A stretch of DNA of 9,808 nt from contig JAPLUJ010000692.1 in the NCBI GenBank assembly GCA_026397695.1, positions 1 through 9,808 on the forward strand, in the 5' to 3' direction. The notes beneath the pieces are model-generated. The model saw only the letters and a program-made list of their open reading frames with translations, was not told where the DNA came from and did no database searches. A program made the translations under genes and the position numbers. Shown here one piece after another: positions 1 through 5,779 of the stretch; the stretch's first letter is position 1, and the number at the start of each line of letters is the position of its first letter. Source of the stretch: Verrucomicrobiota bacterium. Lineage in GTDB: Bacteria > Verrucomicrobiota > Verrucomicrobiia > Verrucomicrobiales > Akkermansiaceae.

Positions 1-12
1 TGGCACTCTTCA

Positions 13-103
13 GGGCCAACGGCCCGGCAACATACCAGCCCATGGCAACGCCATGGGGAACAATCCCACCCATGCGATTGAGGGCTGAAGGCCCGCAACA
101 TGA
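13..103 (+). repeat. Hairpin-rich dispersed repeat, copy A
   Basis: This non-coding unit contains three small hairpins. The first is GGGCC-aac-GGCCC at 13-25. The second is CCCATGGC-aac-GCCATGGG at 39-57. The third is GGGC-tgaag-GCCC at 82-94. The same order of landmarks (GCCAACGG, CATACCAGCC, a GG..GCCA hairpin, GAGGGCTG, CATG) recurs on the minus strand at 131-217. I take the two as copies of one intergenic repeat family of about 90 bp. Short units of this kind are common between genes in Verrucomicrobiota. It could encode a structured RNA, but nothing here shows transcription. Confidence 0.6.
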
Positions 104-130
104 AGCGTCGGACATCGGACCTGCTCGCCG

Positions 131-217
131 CATGGGCCGGGCTTGCAGCCCTCGAATCTCATGACGACGCACTGACCTGGCGCTGCCCAAGGCTGGTATG
201 GAATGGACCGTTGGCCC
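131..217 (-). repeat. Hairpin-rich dispersed repeat, copy B (inverted)
   Basis: On the minus strand this reads GGGCCAACGG, then CATACCAGCC, a degenerate GG..GCCA hairpin, CATGAGATT, GAGGGCTG and CATG. That is the same order and nearly the same spacing as copy A (86 versus 90 bp). GGGC at 139-142 pairs with GCCC at 148-151. The two copies point at each other, so 13-217 is a large imperfect inverted repeat with a spacer of about 27 bp. Copy B is more diverged in its middle hairpin. An ORF can be read through here, but its content is explained by the repeat. Confidence 0.55.
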
Positions 218-577
218 GGAAAACCCAATCCGAAAACCGCGAAAATGTGCCAAATCATTTTCCACCGGGTTCAGGAACTGTGAGCCTCGAGGATTTTCCA
301 ACGAAATTCTTTGGCAAAGCGGATCGGATGGCTATTTTCGCGCTTGTAGAGTTTCCCCATGAATCCGGCCGCAAACCACTGTCCCTTGCCCGGATCCGCC
401 GAAAAAGCGCGGATTGCAATCCATTCTTTCTTTCAGCGTTTCAGCTTTCAGCTTTTCAGCTTTGCCGGAACCCCCTTTTCCCCCGCAACCCCCATTTCCC
501 CGCCCTCCGGTCCGGCCTCCGGCTCTTCCATCGGCCTTCACCGGGAAAGCAATTTCCTGGCAACAATTAAGGCTAAA
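218..577. other. Gene-free stretch upstream of the AT-rich gene
   Basis: No reading frame here has convincing coding character, and nothing resembles a known RNA. The part from 470 to 540 is strikingly C-rich on the plus strand, with several runs of four or five C. The only recognisable structure is the TTTCAGC tandem repeat at 431-460. An open frame does continue from upstream into the gene at 578, but its residues look like translated non-coding DNA. I did not find a promoter I would defend for the downstream gene. Confidence 0.4.
431..460. repeat. Short tandem repeat, four TTTCAGC units
   Basis: TTTCAGC occurs at 431-437, 439-445, 446-452 and 454-460, giving a period of 7 to 8 bases with single-base spacers. 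On the minus strand this is GCTGAAA repeated. No function is implied. It is the kind of low-complexity tract that expands by slippage. Confidence 0.7.
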
Positions 578-1845
578 ATGCTCGAAAATCTAGTCAAACG
601 ACTGTTGCCAGTAGCTTTAGCTAGTGCAGGCTTTCTTGGAACAGCGACGGCAGAGACTAAGATGACTGTGACTGGGCCAGTTGTAACGACTGGAGAATAT
701 CTTTCTTCGCATCCTGGGCTTGAAAAAAAATGGGGCTATGAAATTACAAATGCAAGTACGGCTGGCGATATTAATAACATGTTTGAATGGCATGATAATG
801 CAGGAACTAACAATGATATACTATCTGCAGGAGCAGATTATGATGGAATTACTGGATCAATCACATCCTATCTTTCCGCTACGTCGTCTGGATTTACAGG
901 ATTACTTCCTCCTACTGATCCGTTTGATGTAGGAGATAACAAAGTTTTTTTTATATTTATACTCCTGCTGACACACCATCAGCACCTGGTCTTGCAACTG
1001 GAACAGCAAGAGGATCTTTAGATGGCGGAGATAATTTCAATTCAGTGCCAGTAAATGTGCCATTTCTTCCTGCTAAGGTAAGCATTAAATCTGCAATGCA
1101 AGAAATATCACCTGGGTTATTTGAATATCGCTTTCTTGCAACAAATGAAGGAACACCTAAAGCAACTGCAAACATTCCAATAGGGATGAATGATCAATTA
1201 ACTAGAATTGATGTTTCTGCAGGAATCGAAGCAACAACTAATGAACTTAGCACGACCATTTCAACAAGTACTGGTGGATTAAATTTGCACCAAACTGCAT
1301 TATTTATGGTGCTAACTACACAAAATAAGAATAGTCAATTATATGCACGATTAACTGCAGGGAGTTATAATTCCAATCAAGGAGTAATAGTACCTGGAGA
1401 AGCAATTCCCAAACCGGCATTGACTTTTTTCAATAATGGTTTACATCTGGTTTATTTTGCAAAGCCAGGAACACCATTTATTCCACAAGATTCAAATAAT
1501 TTACAGGCATGGAATTCTGCCACAGGAAATTATAAAATAATTACTTTAGAAATGCTCCAAAACCAACCTATCGATATTTCTGATGCAATACCGTGGAATA
1601 TGGGAAATAATGAAAAGGTAATGCCTATAAATGGTGCATATATCTATTATAGATCACCTAATTTAGAGAGTAGATTTGCGCGTTTCAAATCTACCTTCCC
1701 AGATGTGACTCAGGATATGACTTTATTTGATATTCCTTTGGAATCCCAGACCCCGCGCCTGATTGACGGGGTGCTGGTTTTCCCCGGGGTCACTGTCCTG
1801 AGGTTCGGGAACCTCGGGCCGCCGGTGTTGCAGGGTGCGAACTGA
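578..1845 (+). CDS. Secreted protein of unknown function, split by a frameshift at a T8 run
   Basis: I do not recognise this protein. The ATG at 578 is preceded by AAGG at 569-572, 5 bases upstream, and opens with a good signal peptide: basic LVKR, a hydrophobic stretch, and an A-T-A cleavage site near residue 25. Reading runs to the T8 run at 945-952, where the frame would end in an unrelated tail with a stop at 1021. Stepping back one base gives continuous sequence (KVFF-YIYTPADTPSAPG...) to the TGA at 1843. The joined product is 422 residues, with Asn, Thr and Ser-rich segments and no evident membrane anchor after the signal. One extra T would restore the frame, so this is a sequencing error, a slippage mutation or, less likely, -1 recoding. 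The gene is AT-rich between GC-rich flanks, except for its last 34 codons. If the frameshift is real, this is a pseudogene. Confidence 0.6.
945..952 (+). other. T8 homopolymer at the frameshift point
   Basis: Eight T in a row lie exactly where coding moves from the frame of the 578 start to the frame that ends at 1845. In the incoming frame the bases read GTT TTT TTT A, which contains T_TTT_TTT, a perfect X_XXY_YYZ slippery heptamer. The same tract is also a classic spot for contraction or expansion during replication and for sequencing error. I see no obvious strong stem-loop just downstream of the kind that stimulates programmed frameshifting. Confidence 0.6.
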
Positions 1846-1868
1846 TGGGCGGAGGGAAACGAGCCCGG

Positions 1869-1895
1869 GACCGCAGTTTCCGGTCGTGACTTTTT
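1869..1895 (+). terminator. Weak candidate terminator after the secreted-protein gene
   Basis: GACCG at 1869-1873 can pair with CGGTC at 1881-1885, followed five bases later by five T at 1891-1895. The stem is short and the T tract is displaced, so this is only a candidate for an intrinsic terminator 24 bases past the stop at 1845. Confidence 0.25.
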
Positions 1896-1955
1896 GGAGT
1901 GGTAACGAGCAAGTGCGATTCCTCCAATTCCGCGATATTTACGATGCTTTCTATC

Positions 1956-2020
1956 CCAAAGGGATTATGTCCATCAGCCCAGGGTTGGCTCGCAGAGCCT
2001 ACCCTGGGGCCATCCGTCAA
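1956..2020 (+). repeat. Imperfect-palindrome repeat, copy 1
   Basis: The core is a long hairpin. CCCAGGGT (1978-1985) pairs with ACCCTGGG (2001-2008), and after a T/T mismatch GGCTC (1987-1991) pairs with GAGCC (1995-1999) around a GCA loop. It is preceded by GGGATTATGTCC and followed by CATCCGT. The same flanks and stem design occur inverted at 2310-2377. This matches a type of palindromic intergenic repeat I associate with Verrucomicrobiota and Planctomycetota, from memory. Confidence 0.65.
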
Positions 2021-2043
2021 AAAAATTTTCCAACCCCACCGGG

Positions 2044-2201
2044 CATGCGCGTCAAGTTAAGGGGTGATTTGCAGGTAACAGCAGCAAGAGGGGAACGGGC
2101 GGCCCGCCCGTTTTGATGGAAAAAGAACACGGGCAGGCTGCCCGTGCCCCTCTTTTAGAGCCCTGCGATGCAAGACATCGTCGCTTAACTTGACGCGCAT
2201 G
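2044..2201. mobile_element. MITE-like element, 158 bp, with 9-bp target duplication
   Basis: The ends are perfect 18-bp terminal inverted repeats: CATGCGCGTCAAGTTAAG at 2044-2061 and its reverse complement at 2184-2201. Immediately outside each end lies the same 9 bases in direct orientation, CCCACCGGG (2035-2043 and 2202-2210), as expected for a target-site duplication. Removing the element and one duplicate leaves the palindrome CAACCCCACCGGGGTTG, so the target was itself a hairpin. Inside, a second pair of arms (2086-2100 with 2140-2154, 14 of 15 matching) folds the element further, with small hairpins at 2096-2110 and 2128-2146. There is no coding capacity, so a transposase would have to act in trans. 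Several IS families make 9-bp duplications, so I do not name a parent. Confidence 0.65.
2096..2114 (+). terminator. Terminator-like hairpin inside the MITE
   Basis: CGGGCGG (2096-2102) pairs with CCGCCCG (2104-2110) around a single base and is followed directly by TTTT (2111-2114). The stem is strong but the loop is one base and the T tract short. It may stop plus-strand transcription entering from the left, or simply be part of the folded element. Confidence 0.3.
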
Positions 2202-2309
2202 CCCACCGGGGTTGTGTCTTCCCGGCGGCGATGACCGGTTGTATGTCGGATTGTTCCCCGTCTCCCTTGCCTTCCGCAGGACAGAACCGCGTTGCGGTTC
2301 AATTTCTCA

Positions 2310-2377
2310 TTACGGAATCGTCCCGGGGTAGCCGTCTGGCGACGGCAACCCCGGGCTGGCAGACATAAAGCCGTTGG
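2310..2377 (-). repeat. Imperfect-palindrome repeat, copy 2 (inverted)
   Basis: CCCGGGGT (2322-2329) pairs with ACCCCGGG (2348-2355). After an A/A mismatch, GCCGTC (2331-2336) pairs with GACGGC (2341-2346) around TGGC. On the minus strand the flanks read CTTTATGTC before and ATTCCGTAA after, matching GATTATGTC and CATCCGTCAA of copy 1. The stem has diverged with compensating changes that keep pairing, for example CCCAGGGT to CCCGGGGT. That suggests the fold itself is, or was, what matters. Confidence 0.6.
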
Positions 2378-2448
2378 CGTAAAAGACTCCCGCATTCAGG
2401 GGATTTAAACTTGCTCCCTTTTTCAGCAAAATCGAGGTCGTTTAGTGA

Positions 2449-2760
2449 GGTCTGAACTTCGACGCCAAACGCCGCCGCGAATCGCACGAGCCGCTCGACC
2501 TTTTTCACGCCCACATCGGTGGCATGGACGCATTCGCCCGCGGCCTCAAGATCGCCGCCGCCGTGCGCGCCGACGGCCGCCTCGGCAAATTCGTCAGCGA
2601 GCGCTATGCCTCGTGGGACAACGGCATCGGCCAACGCGTCGAACACAAGCAGGCCACCCTCGCGGAACTCGCCGAGTATGTCTCCAGCCATCCCGAGCCG
2701 GTCATTGCCTCCGGCCGCCAGGAGCTGTTGGAAAACATCCTCAACGAGTCAATCTGTTAG
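2449..2760 (+). pseudogene. 3' remnant of xylose isomerase gene
   Basis: The frame encodes 103 residues that match the C-terminus of xylose isomerase, the enzyme that interconverts D-xylose and D-xylulose. GLNFDAK at the start is the family's conserved segment carrying a metal-binding Asp. It is followed by [18 protein letters not shown], then [19 protein letters not shown] and [13 protein letters not shown], ending at TAG 2758. A full enzyme is about 435-440 residues, so roughly the last quarter remains. Directly upstream in frame are a TGA at 2446 and a TAG at 2443, and the sequence there is not xylA-like, so the 5' part has been removed or replaced. The remnant lacks the N-terminal barrel and most metal and substrate residues, so it cannot be an active isomerase. 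The frame is intact to its stop, implying a recent truncation or an assembly junction. Confidence 0.85.
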
Positions 2761-3026
2761 AACGTGGCGCGCGGGTGTACTTAATTATGATGGGCTTGTT
2801 GCATCGGATCTGGCCTGCCATCTACGTTTAACCATACCCGATCTGCGATCATCTGATCTTGCGTCTTCCGGTGGAGGATGAGGTGGTAGTTCAAGAACTG
2901 GCAGGGCGCAAAACCCTGCGTGACATCCTGATGGCCGATCGGACACCAGGATGTCCCGGTGTTGCGGGTGGTGGAGGGGAATCTACGGTTGCGGCTGCGG
3001 AACGTCGATCGGCCGACGCAAGCGGT
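2761..3026. other. Intergenic stretch between convergent genes, stem-loop rich
   Basis: It lies between the end of the xylA remnant and the end of the minus-strand phosphodiesterase. Three inverted repeats stand out: GCAGGG (2901-2906) with CCCTGC (2914-2919), GACATCCTG (2922-2930) with CAGGATGTC (2947-2955), and CGTCG (3003-3007) with CGACG (3014-3018). Short frames can be read: LRLPVEDEVVVQELAGRKTLRD from 2859, and in a second frame QDVPVLRVVEGNLRLRLRN from about 2947 to a TAA at 3028. They could be the two halves of a frameshifted coding relic, but I recognise neither. Confidence 0.45.
2901..2955. terminator. Two adjacent stem-loops, possible bidirectional terminator
   Basis: The first hairpin has a perfect 6-bp GC-rich stem and a 7-base loop containing AAAA. 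The second has a perfect 9-bp stem and a 16-base loop that itself includes the palindrome CCGATCGG. They sit 2 bases apart in the gap between convergent transcription units, where a shared terminator would be expected. No T tract follows on either strand, so rho-independent action is doubtful. They could equally be another repeat-family unit. Confidence 0.35.
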
Positions 3027-4385
3027 CTAACATTCCAGCACTGCATTGAGGATCGCGTGATGCACGTCCTCCGCGGTGGCCACGGGAAACCGCGTTCCCA
3101 TCAAAACCGGGCGCTCGTTGGCGGGGACGTGGTCGCGGCCGTGCGAGCCTTTTACCAGGGTGGCGTCCAGCGGGATGATTTCCAACAGCCCGCGCAGGCC
3201 GAGTTGTTTCTTGAGGAGGAACTTTGCGATGGCCAGTTTGGGGAGGATGAGTGCGGGATCGATGAAAAGTTCGCACGGGTCGTAGCCGGGTTTGCGGTGG
3301 ATATCGAGGGTGCGGGCATAGTCCGGCGCGAGTGAGTTGTGGTCCCAGAAGTAATAGGTGAACCAGGCATCCGGCGCGGCGATGGCGATGAAATCCCCGG
3401 CGCGTTCGGTGGCGATGCCTGGTCCCCACGTTGTCTGCGGGACGCGGACCTCATCGACGCCCGGCGTGTTTTCTAACATGGTGTGGACTTCATCCCGGAT
3501 CGCGAGGTCGTTGACATAAACATGGGCGATCTGGTGATCGGCGATGGCGAAGGCGCGGGAGCCGCCGCAATCGAGAGTCTCGCGGCCGAGTTCGTTCTTG
3601 AGGAGCAGCCAGCCGTTGGCGCGGAACAAGCGGTTGAGGTGGACGGGGCGGGTGACCGGGGAGATGCCATATTCGGAAAGCACCAGCACACGGACGCCGC
3701 GTGACTCGTAATACCCGATGAGATCACTGGCCACACGGTCGATTTGCGCCAACTCGTCCGGGATGTTAGGCGCGTGCGGGCCGTTTTTTTGCAACGGGTA
3801 ATCGAGATGCGGCAGATAGACGAGGCTGAGCGTGGGCGAGTGATGATCCTCGGTCCATTTTGCGGAGGCGGCGATCCACGCGGACGATGCGATGCCCGCC
3901 GCCGGCCCCCAGAACGCGCGGAACGGGAACTCGCCGAGATCGTGCTTCAGGCGGTCGCGCAGCAGCATCGGCTGGGTGTGGATGTCGAACACCTTGCGCC
4001 CGTCCGCCGGATAGAGCGGGCGCGGGGTGATGGAGAAATCCGCCGTGGCATACATGTTATACCACCAGAACAGCTTGGCACAGGTGAAGCCGGGGATTGC
4101 GCGCCGCAGCTTGTCCCAGAGTTTTTCCCCGTGTACCAGGTGGTTGCTTTGTTTCCAGAACCGCACTTCGGCGGATTCGCGGTCATACCAACCGTTGGCG
4201 ACAATGCCGTGCCGTGCGGGCGAGGTGCCGGTGGTGAGCGACGACTGCGCGGTGCAGGTGACGGCGGGGAACGCGGGAGCATAGGCTTGTTGGCCGTGTT
4301 GTGCGGCGAAGGCGGTGAGTTCCGGCAGATGGGGACCTAGCAGGGATTCCGTTAGTCCGACGATATTGAGGACGGCGAGGCGCAT
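3027..4385 (-). CDS. Type I phosphodiesterase / nucleotide pyrophosphatase-like protein
   Basis: The product has 452 residues and belongs to the alkaline phosphatase superfamily (phosphodiesterase / nucleotide pyrophosphatase branch), which hydrolyses phosphoester or phosphodiester bonds with two metal ions and a Thr/Ser nucleophile. Visible landmarks are FPAVTCTAQSSLTTG (residues 39-53) with the probable nucleophile Thr, LPHLDYPLQ (191-199) with a candidate metal Asp, VLVLSEYGISPV (233-244) where many relatives have a D-H pair, IADHQIAHVYVN (281-292), DHNSLAPDYARTLDIHRKPGYDP (348-370) and KGSHG (412-416). There is no signal peptide, so it is probably cytosolic. I start it at the ATG at 4385 because MRLAVLNIVGLT is the usual family opening; frame upstream of that is unlikely. 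No clear Shine-Dalgarno is seen. The family resembles the phosphodiesterase of Ebo-type clusters, but no other ebo-like gene is near. The substrate is unknown. Confidence 0.8.
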   Translation of the reverse strand: MRLAVLNIVGLTESLLGPHLPELTAFAAQHGQQAYAPAFPAVTCTAQSSLTTGTSPARHGIVANGWYDRESAEVRFWKQSNHLVHGEKLWDKLRRAIPGFTCAKLFWWYNMYATADFSITPRPLYPADGRKVFDIHTQPMLLRDRLKHDLGEFPFRAFWGPAAGIASSAWIAASAKWTEDHHSPTLSLVYLPHLDYPLQKNGPHAPNIPDELAQIDRVASDLIGYYESRGVRVLVLSEYGISPVTRPVHLNRLFRANGWLLLKNELGRETLDCGGSRAFAIADHQIAHVYVNDLAIRDEVHTMLENTPGVDEVRVPQTTWGPGIATERAGDFIAIAAPDAWFTYYFWDHNSLAPDYARTLDIHRKPGYDPCELFIDPALILPKLAIAKFLLKKQLGLRGLLEIIPLDATLVKGSHGRDHVPANERPVLMGTRFPVATAEDVHHAILNAVLEC

Positions 4386-4573
4386 GGCAGGACTTTGGAT
4401 ATGGCTCGAGTTTCCGCGCAGCGGCCGCGAATGTCCCCGCGCGTTGGGTCCATCATGCAGAGTCCGCAAGGAAATCACAACCGGCAATTGTGCCGGGCGC
4501 GCCATGCCACGGGTGCGTTCAAGCCGTGGAAGAATGCACTGGATGTTATTGTCCTGTGATCTATTCTGTCCGG
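4386..4573. promoter_or_regulatory. Divergent intergenic region with a small palindrome
   Basis: Two genes are transcribed away from each other here, so promoters for both should lie in this gap. The one notable structure is CCGGCA-attg-TGCCGG at 4481-4496, a perfect 6-bp palindrome that could be an operator half-site pair or a small hairpin. I could not identify a convincing -35/-10 pair for either direction, and the region is GC-rich apart from the last 40 bases. Confidence 0.3.
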
Positions 4574-4936
4574 GTGTTCCAGATTGTTTTCAACGAAATC
4601 AGTGCGGCGGAGCTATCGAGTCTCGACACGCTTGAGCAGATCGACTTGATTGAGGAATTCAAGGTCGGCAAGGATGATCTTGATCATCTGAGCGGTGAGC
4701 GTTTCGGGAAAATCGAACGTGACGGGCGGGTCTTATACCGTTACCGGGCGAAGGATTACCGGTTTTACTTCGAGGTCAAAGAAGACGCGGTGATTGTGCA
4801 CCGGGTTTTGCACAAGGGCACGTTTTCGGATTTCCTGTTCCGCTCGAAGATGCCGCTGGCGGAGGATGAGGCGCTGGCACGGTCCAAGCACTTCTGGAAG
4901 CTCATCGACGAGGGCCGCAACGCGCGCCGCTTGTGA
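4574..4936 (+). CDS. RelE/ParE-fold-like small protein, no antitoxin nearby
   Basis: The protein is 120 residues from the GTG at 4574. The frame is open further back to a GTG at 4490, but that extension is Cys-rich and unlike the family, so I prefer 4574 (FQIVFNEIS...). The middle, GKIERDGRVLYRYRAKDYRFYFEVKEDAVIVHRVLHKGTFSDF (residues 45-87), follows the beta-strand pattern of the RelE/ParE toxin fold, where such proteins cleave mRNA on the ribosome or inhibit gyrase. The C-terminal part (FRSKMPLAEDEALARSKHFWKLIDEG) is conserved in what I recall as a common verrucomicrobial family. No antitoxin-sized gene flanks it: a divergent phosphodiesterase is on the left and a membrane protein on the right. 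It may be a solitary housekeeping relative, not a toxin. No Shine-Dalgarno is visible. Confidence 0.65.
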   Translation: MFQIVFNEISAAELSSLDTLEQIDLIEEFKVGKDDLDHLSGERFGKIERDGRVLYRYRAKDYRFYFEVKEDAVIVHRVLHKGTFSDFLFRSKMPLAEDEALARSKHFWKLIDEGRNARRL

Positions 4937-5022
4937 ACCGCCGCGATGGCAGGTCCAACCCACGCGGTTGAATCCGGCAGTTTTTGCTTTCGGTGAAGCG
5001 CGGATGAGCGCATACTCCGCGA

Positions 5023-5760
5023 GTGAAGAAATGGCTGATGTATGCGGCGCTGGCGATTCTCATCGGAGGAAGTTGGATGTTGTTTTTCAAATCGGGCAGC
5101 GAGATCAAGGCAAAACAAGCACAGGTGGCGGAATATAATGAACAGGGAGACCCCGATGGCAAAATTCCCAAGTTGGAGGGAACGATCCAAACACTCGAAG
5201 GCCAGCGAACCTTCAACGGTATCCTGCTCGCGTTTCTGAGTGCGAGCTTGATCGGGCTGGTTTTCGTGTTGCAAATCCTGCCCTCTTTTGCCCAGCGGAT
5301 GACGCATGCGGTTTATGACAGCGCGGAGATGATGGAGCATGACGTCATGCACGACGCCCGCTCGCTGCTGGCACAAGGGGACTACCAAGGAGCGATTACG
5401 GCCTTCCGGCAGGCCGCCGCCGCCGATCCCTTGAACCGCCTGCCATGGGTGGAAATCACGAAAATTTACAAGGACCATTTGGATGATCCGGCAGCCGCCG
5501 TCCAGACGATCCGTTACGCTCTGGAGAGCCAGGAGTGGGAGGTCAGTGACGCGGCATATTTCCTTTTCCGCCTGGCGGAGTTGTATGACGATATCTATCA
5601 TAACCGTGCCGCTGCGGTGGGCATCATGCAGCAGGTGATCGCCGAGTTCCCGGGGACGCGCCATTCTGCCAATGCCAGCCACAAGCTGCACGCTTGGAGC
5701 ATGGAAGGAGCCGGGAAAGCGGAAGTGTCGACGGCGCAAGAACCGGGCACCACCGCGTGA
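5023..5760 (+). CDS. Membrane-anchored TPR-repeat protein
   Basis: The 245-residue product has two membrane segments, near residues 5-22 (LMYAALAILIGGSWMLFF) and 66-87 (GILLAFLSASLIGLVFVLQIL), joined by a charged loop. After that comes a soluble domain of two or three tetratricopeptide-like helix pairs (about 105-215). These include ARSLLAQGDYQGAITAFRQAAAADP, then DDPAAAVQTIRYALE, and YDDIYHNRAAAVGIMQQVIAEFPGT. TPR domains bind partner proteins, so a scaffolding role is likely, but no partner can be named. The start is the GTG at 5023, giving a typical MKKW opening; a weak inverted repeat (4999-5004 with 5016-5021) sits just before it. The next gene, comEC-like, begins 19 bases after the TGA, so the two are probably co-transcribed. 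Confidence 0.75.
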   Translation: MKKWLMYAALAILIGGSWMLFFKSGSEIKAKQAQVAEYNEQGDPDGKIPKLEGTIQTLEGQRTFNGILLAFLSASLIGLVFVLQILPSFAQRMTHAVYDSAEMMEHDVMHDARSLLAQGDYQGAITAFRQAAAADPLNRLPWVEITKIYKDHLDDPAAAVQTIRYALESQEWEVSDAAYFLFRLAELYDDIYHNRAAAVGIMQQVIAEFPGTRHSANASHKLHAWSMEGAGKAEVSTAQEPGTTA

Positions 5761-5765
5761 GGGGC

Positions 5766-5770
5766 AAGGA
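5766..5770 (+). promoter_or_regulatory. Ribosome binding site that fixes the comEC start
   Basis: AAGGA ends 9 bases before the ATG at 5780. An in-frame ATG at 5672 would give 36 more residues but lies inside the upstream TPR gene and lacks such a site, so 5780 is preferred. This is the best Shine-Dalgarno match in the window. Confidence 0.6.
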
Positions 5771-5779
5771 ACCACGGTC

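Larger units (their letters stand above)
1846..2448. other. Gene-free accessory stretch built from repeats
   Basis: No frame here looks coding. The stretch holds, in order, a weak terminator-like hairpin (1869-1895), palindromic repeat copy 1 (1956-2020), the MITE-like element (2044-2201) with its 9-bp direct repeats, a GAACCGC-gtt-GCGGTTC hairpin (2284-2300) and inverted repeat copy 2 (2310-2377). About half of it is thus identifiable repeat. It ends where xylose isomerase homology begins at 2449. Confidence 0.6.

Noticed and set aside
431..460. The TTTCAGC array as a CRISPR or an iteron origin
   Set aside because: Units are 7 bases with spacers of 0 or 1 base, far too short for CRISPR, and no replication gene or origin features are near.
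100..570. A 156-residue plus-strand frame through the left repeat region
   Set aside because: It runs through repeat copy B, the TTTCAGC tandem repeat and a C-rich tract; the translation has no protein-like pattern.
945..1020. Programmed -1 frameshifting as the preferred explanation of the split gene
   Set aside because: The slippery heptamer fits, but no strong stem-loop follows and an eight-T run is a more common site of error or mutation; kept only as one option.
2299..2691. A minus-strand frame crossing the xylA remnant and repeat copy 2
   Set aside because: Part of it is antisense to clear xylose isomerase sequence and the rest translates a palindromic repeat.
3744..4340. A 198-residue plus-strand frame opposite the phosphodiesterase
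   Set aside because: It mirrors conserved phosphodiesterase motifs on the other strand and has biased Arg/Gly content with no family signature.
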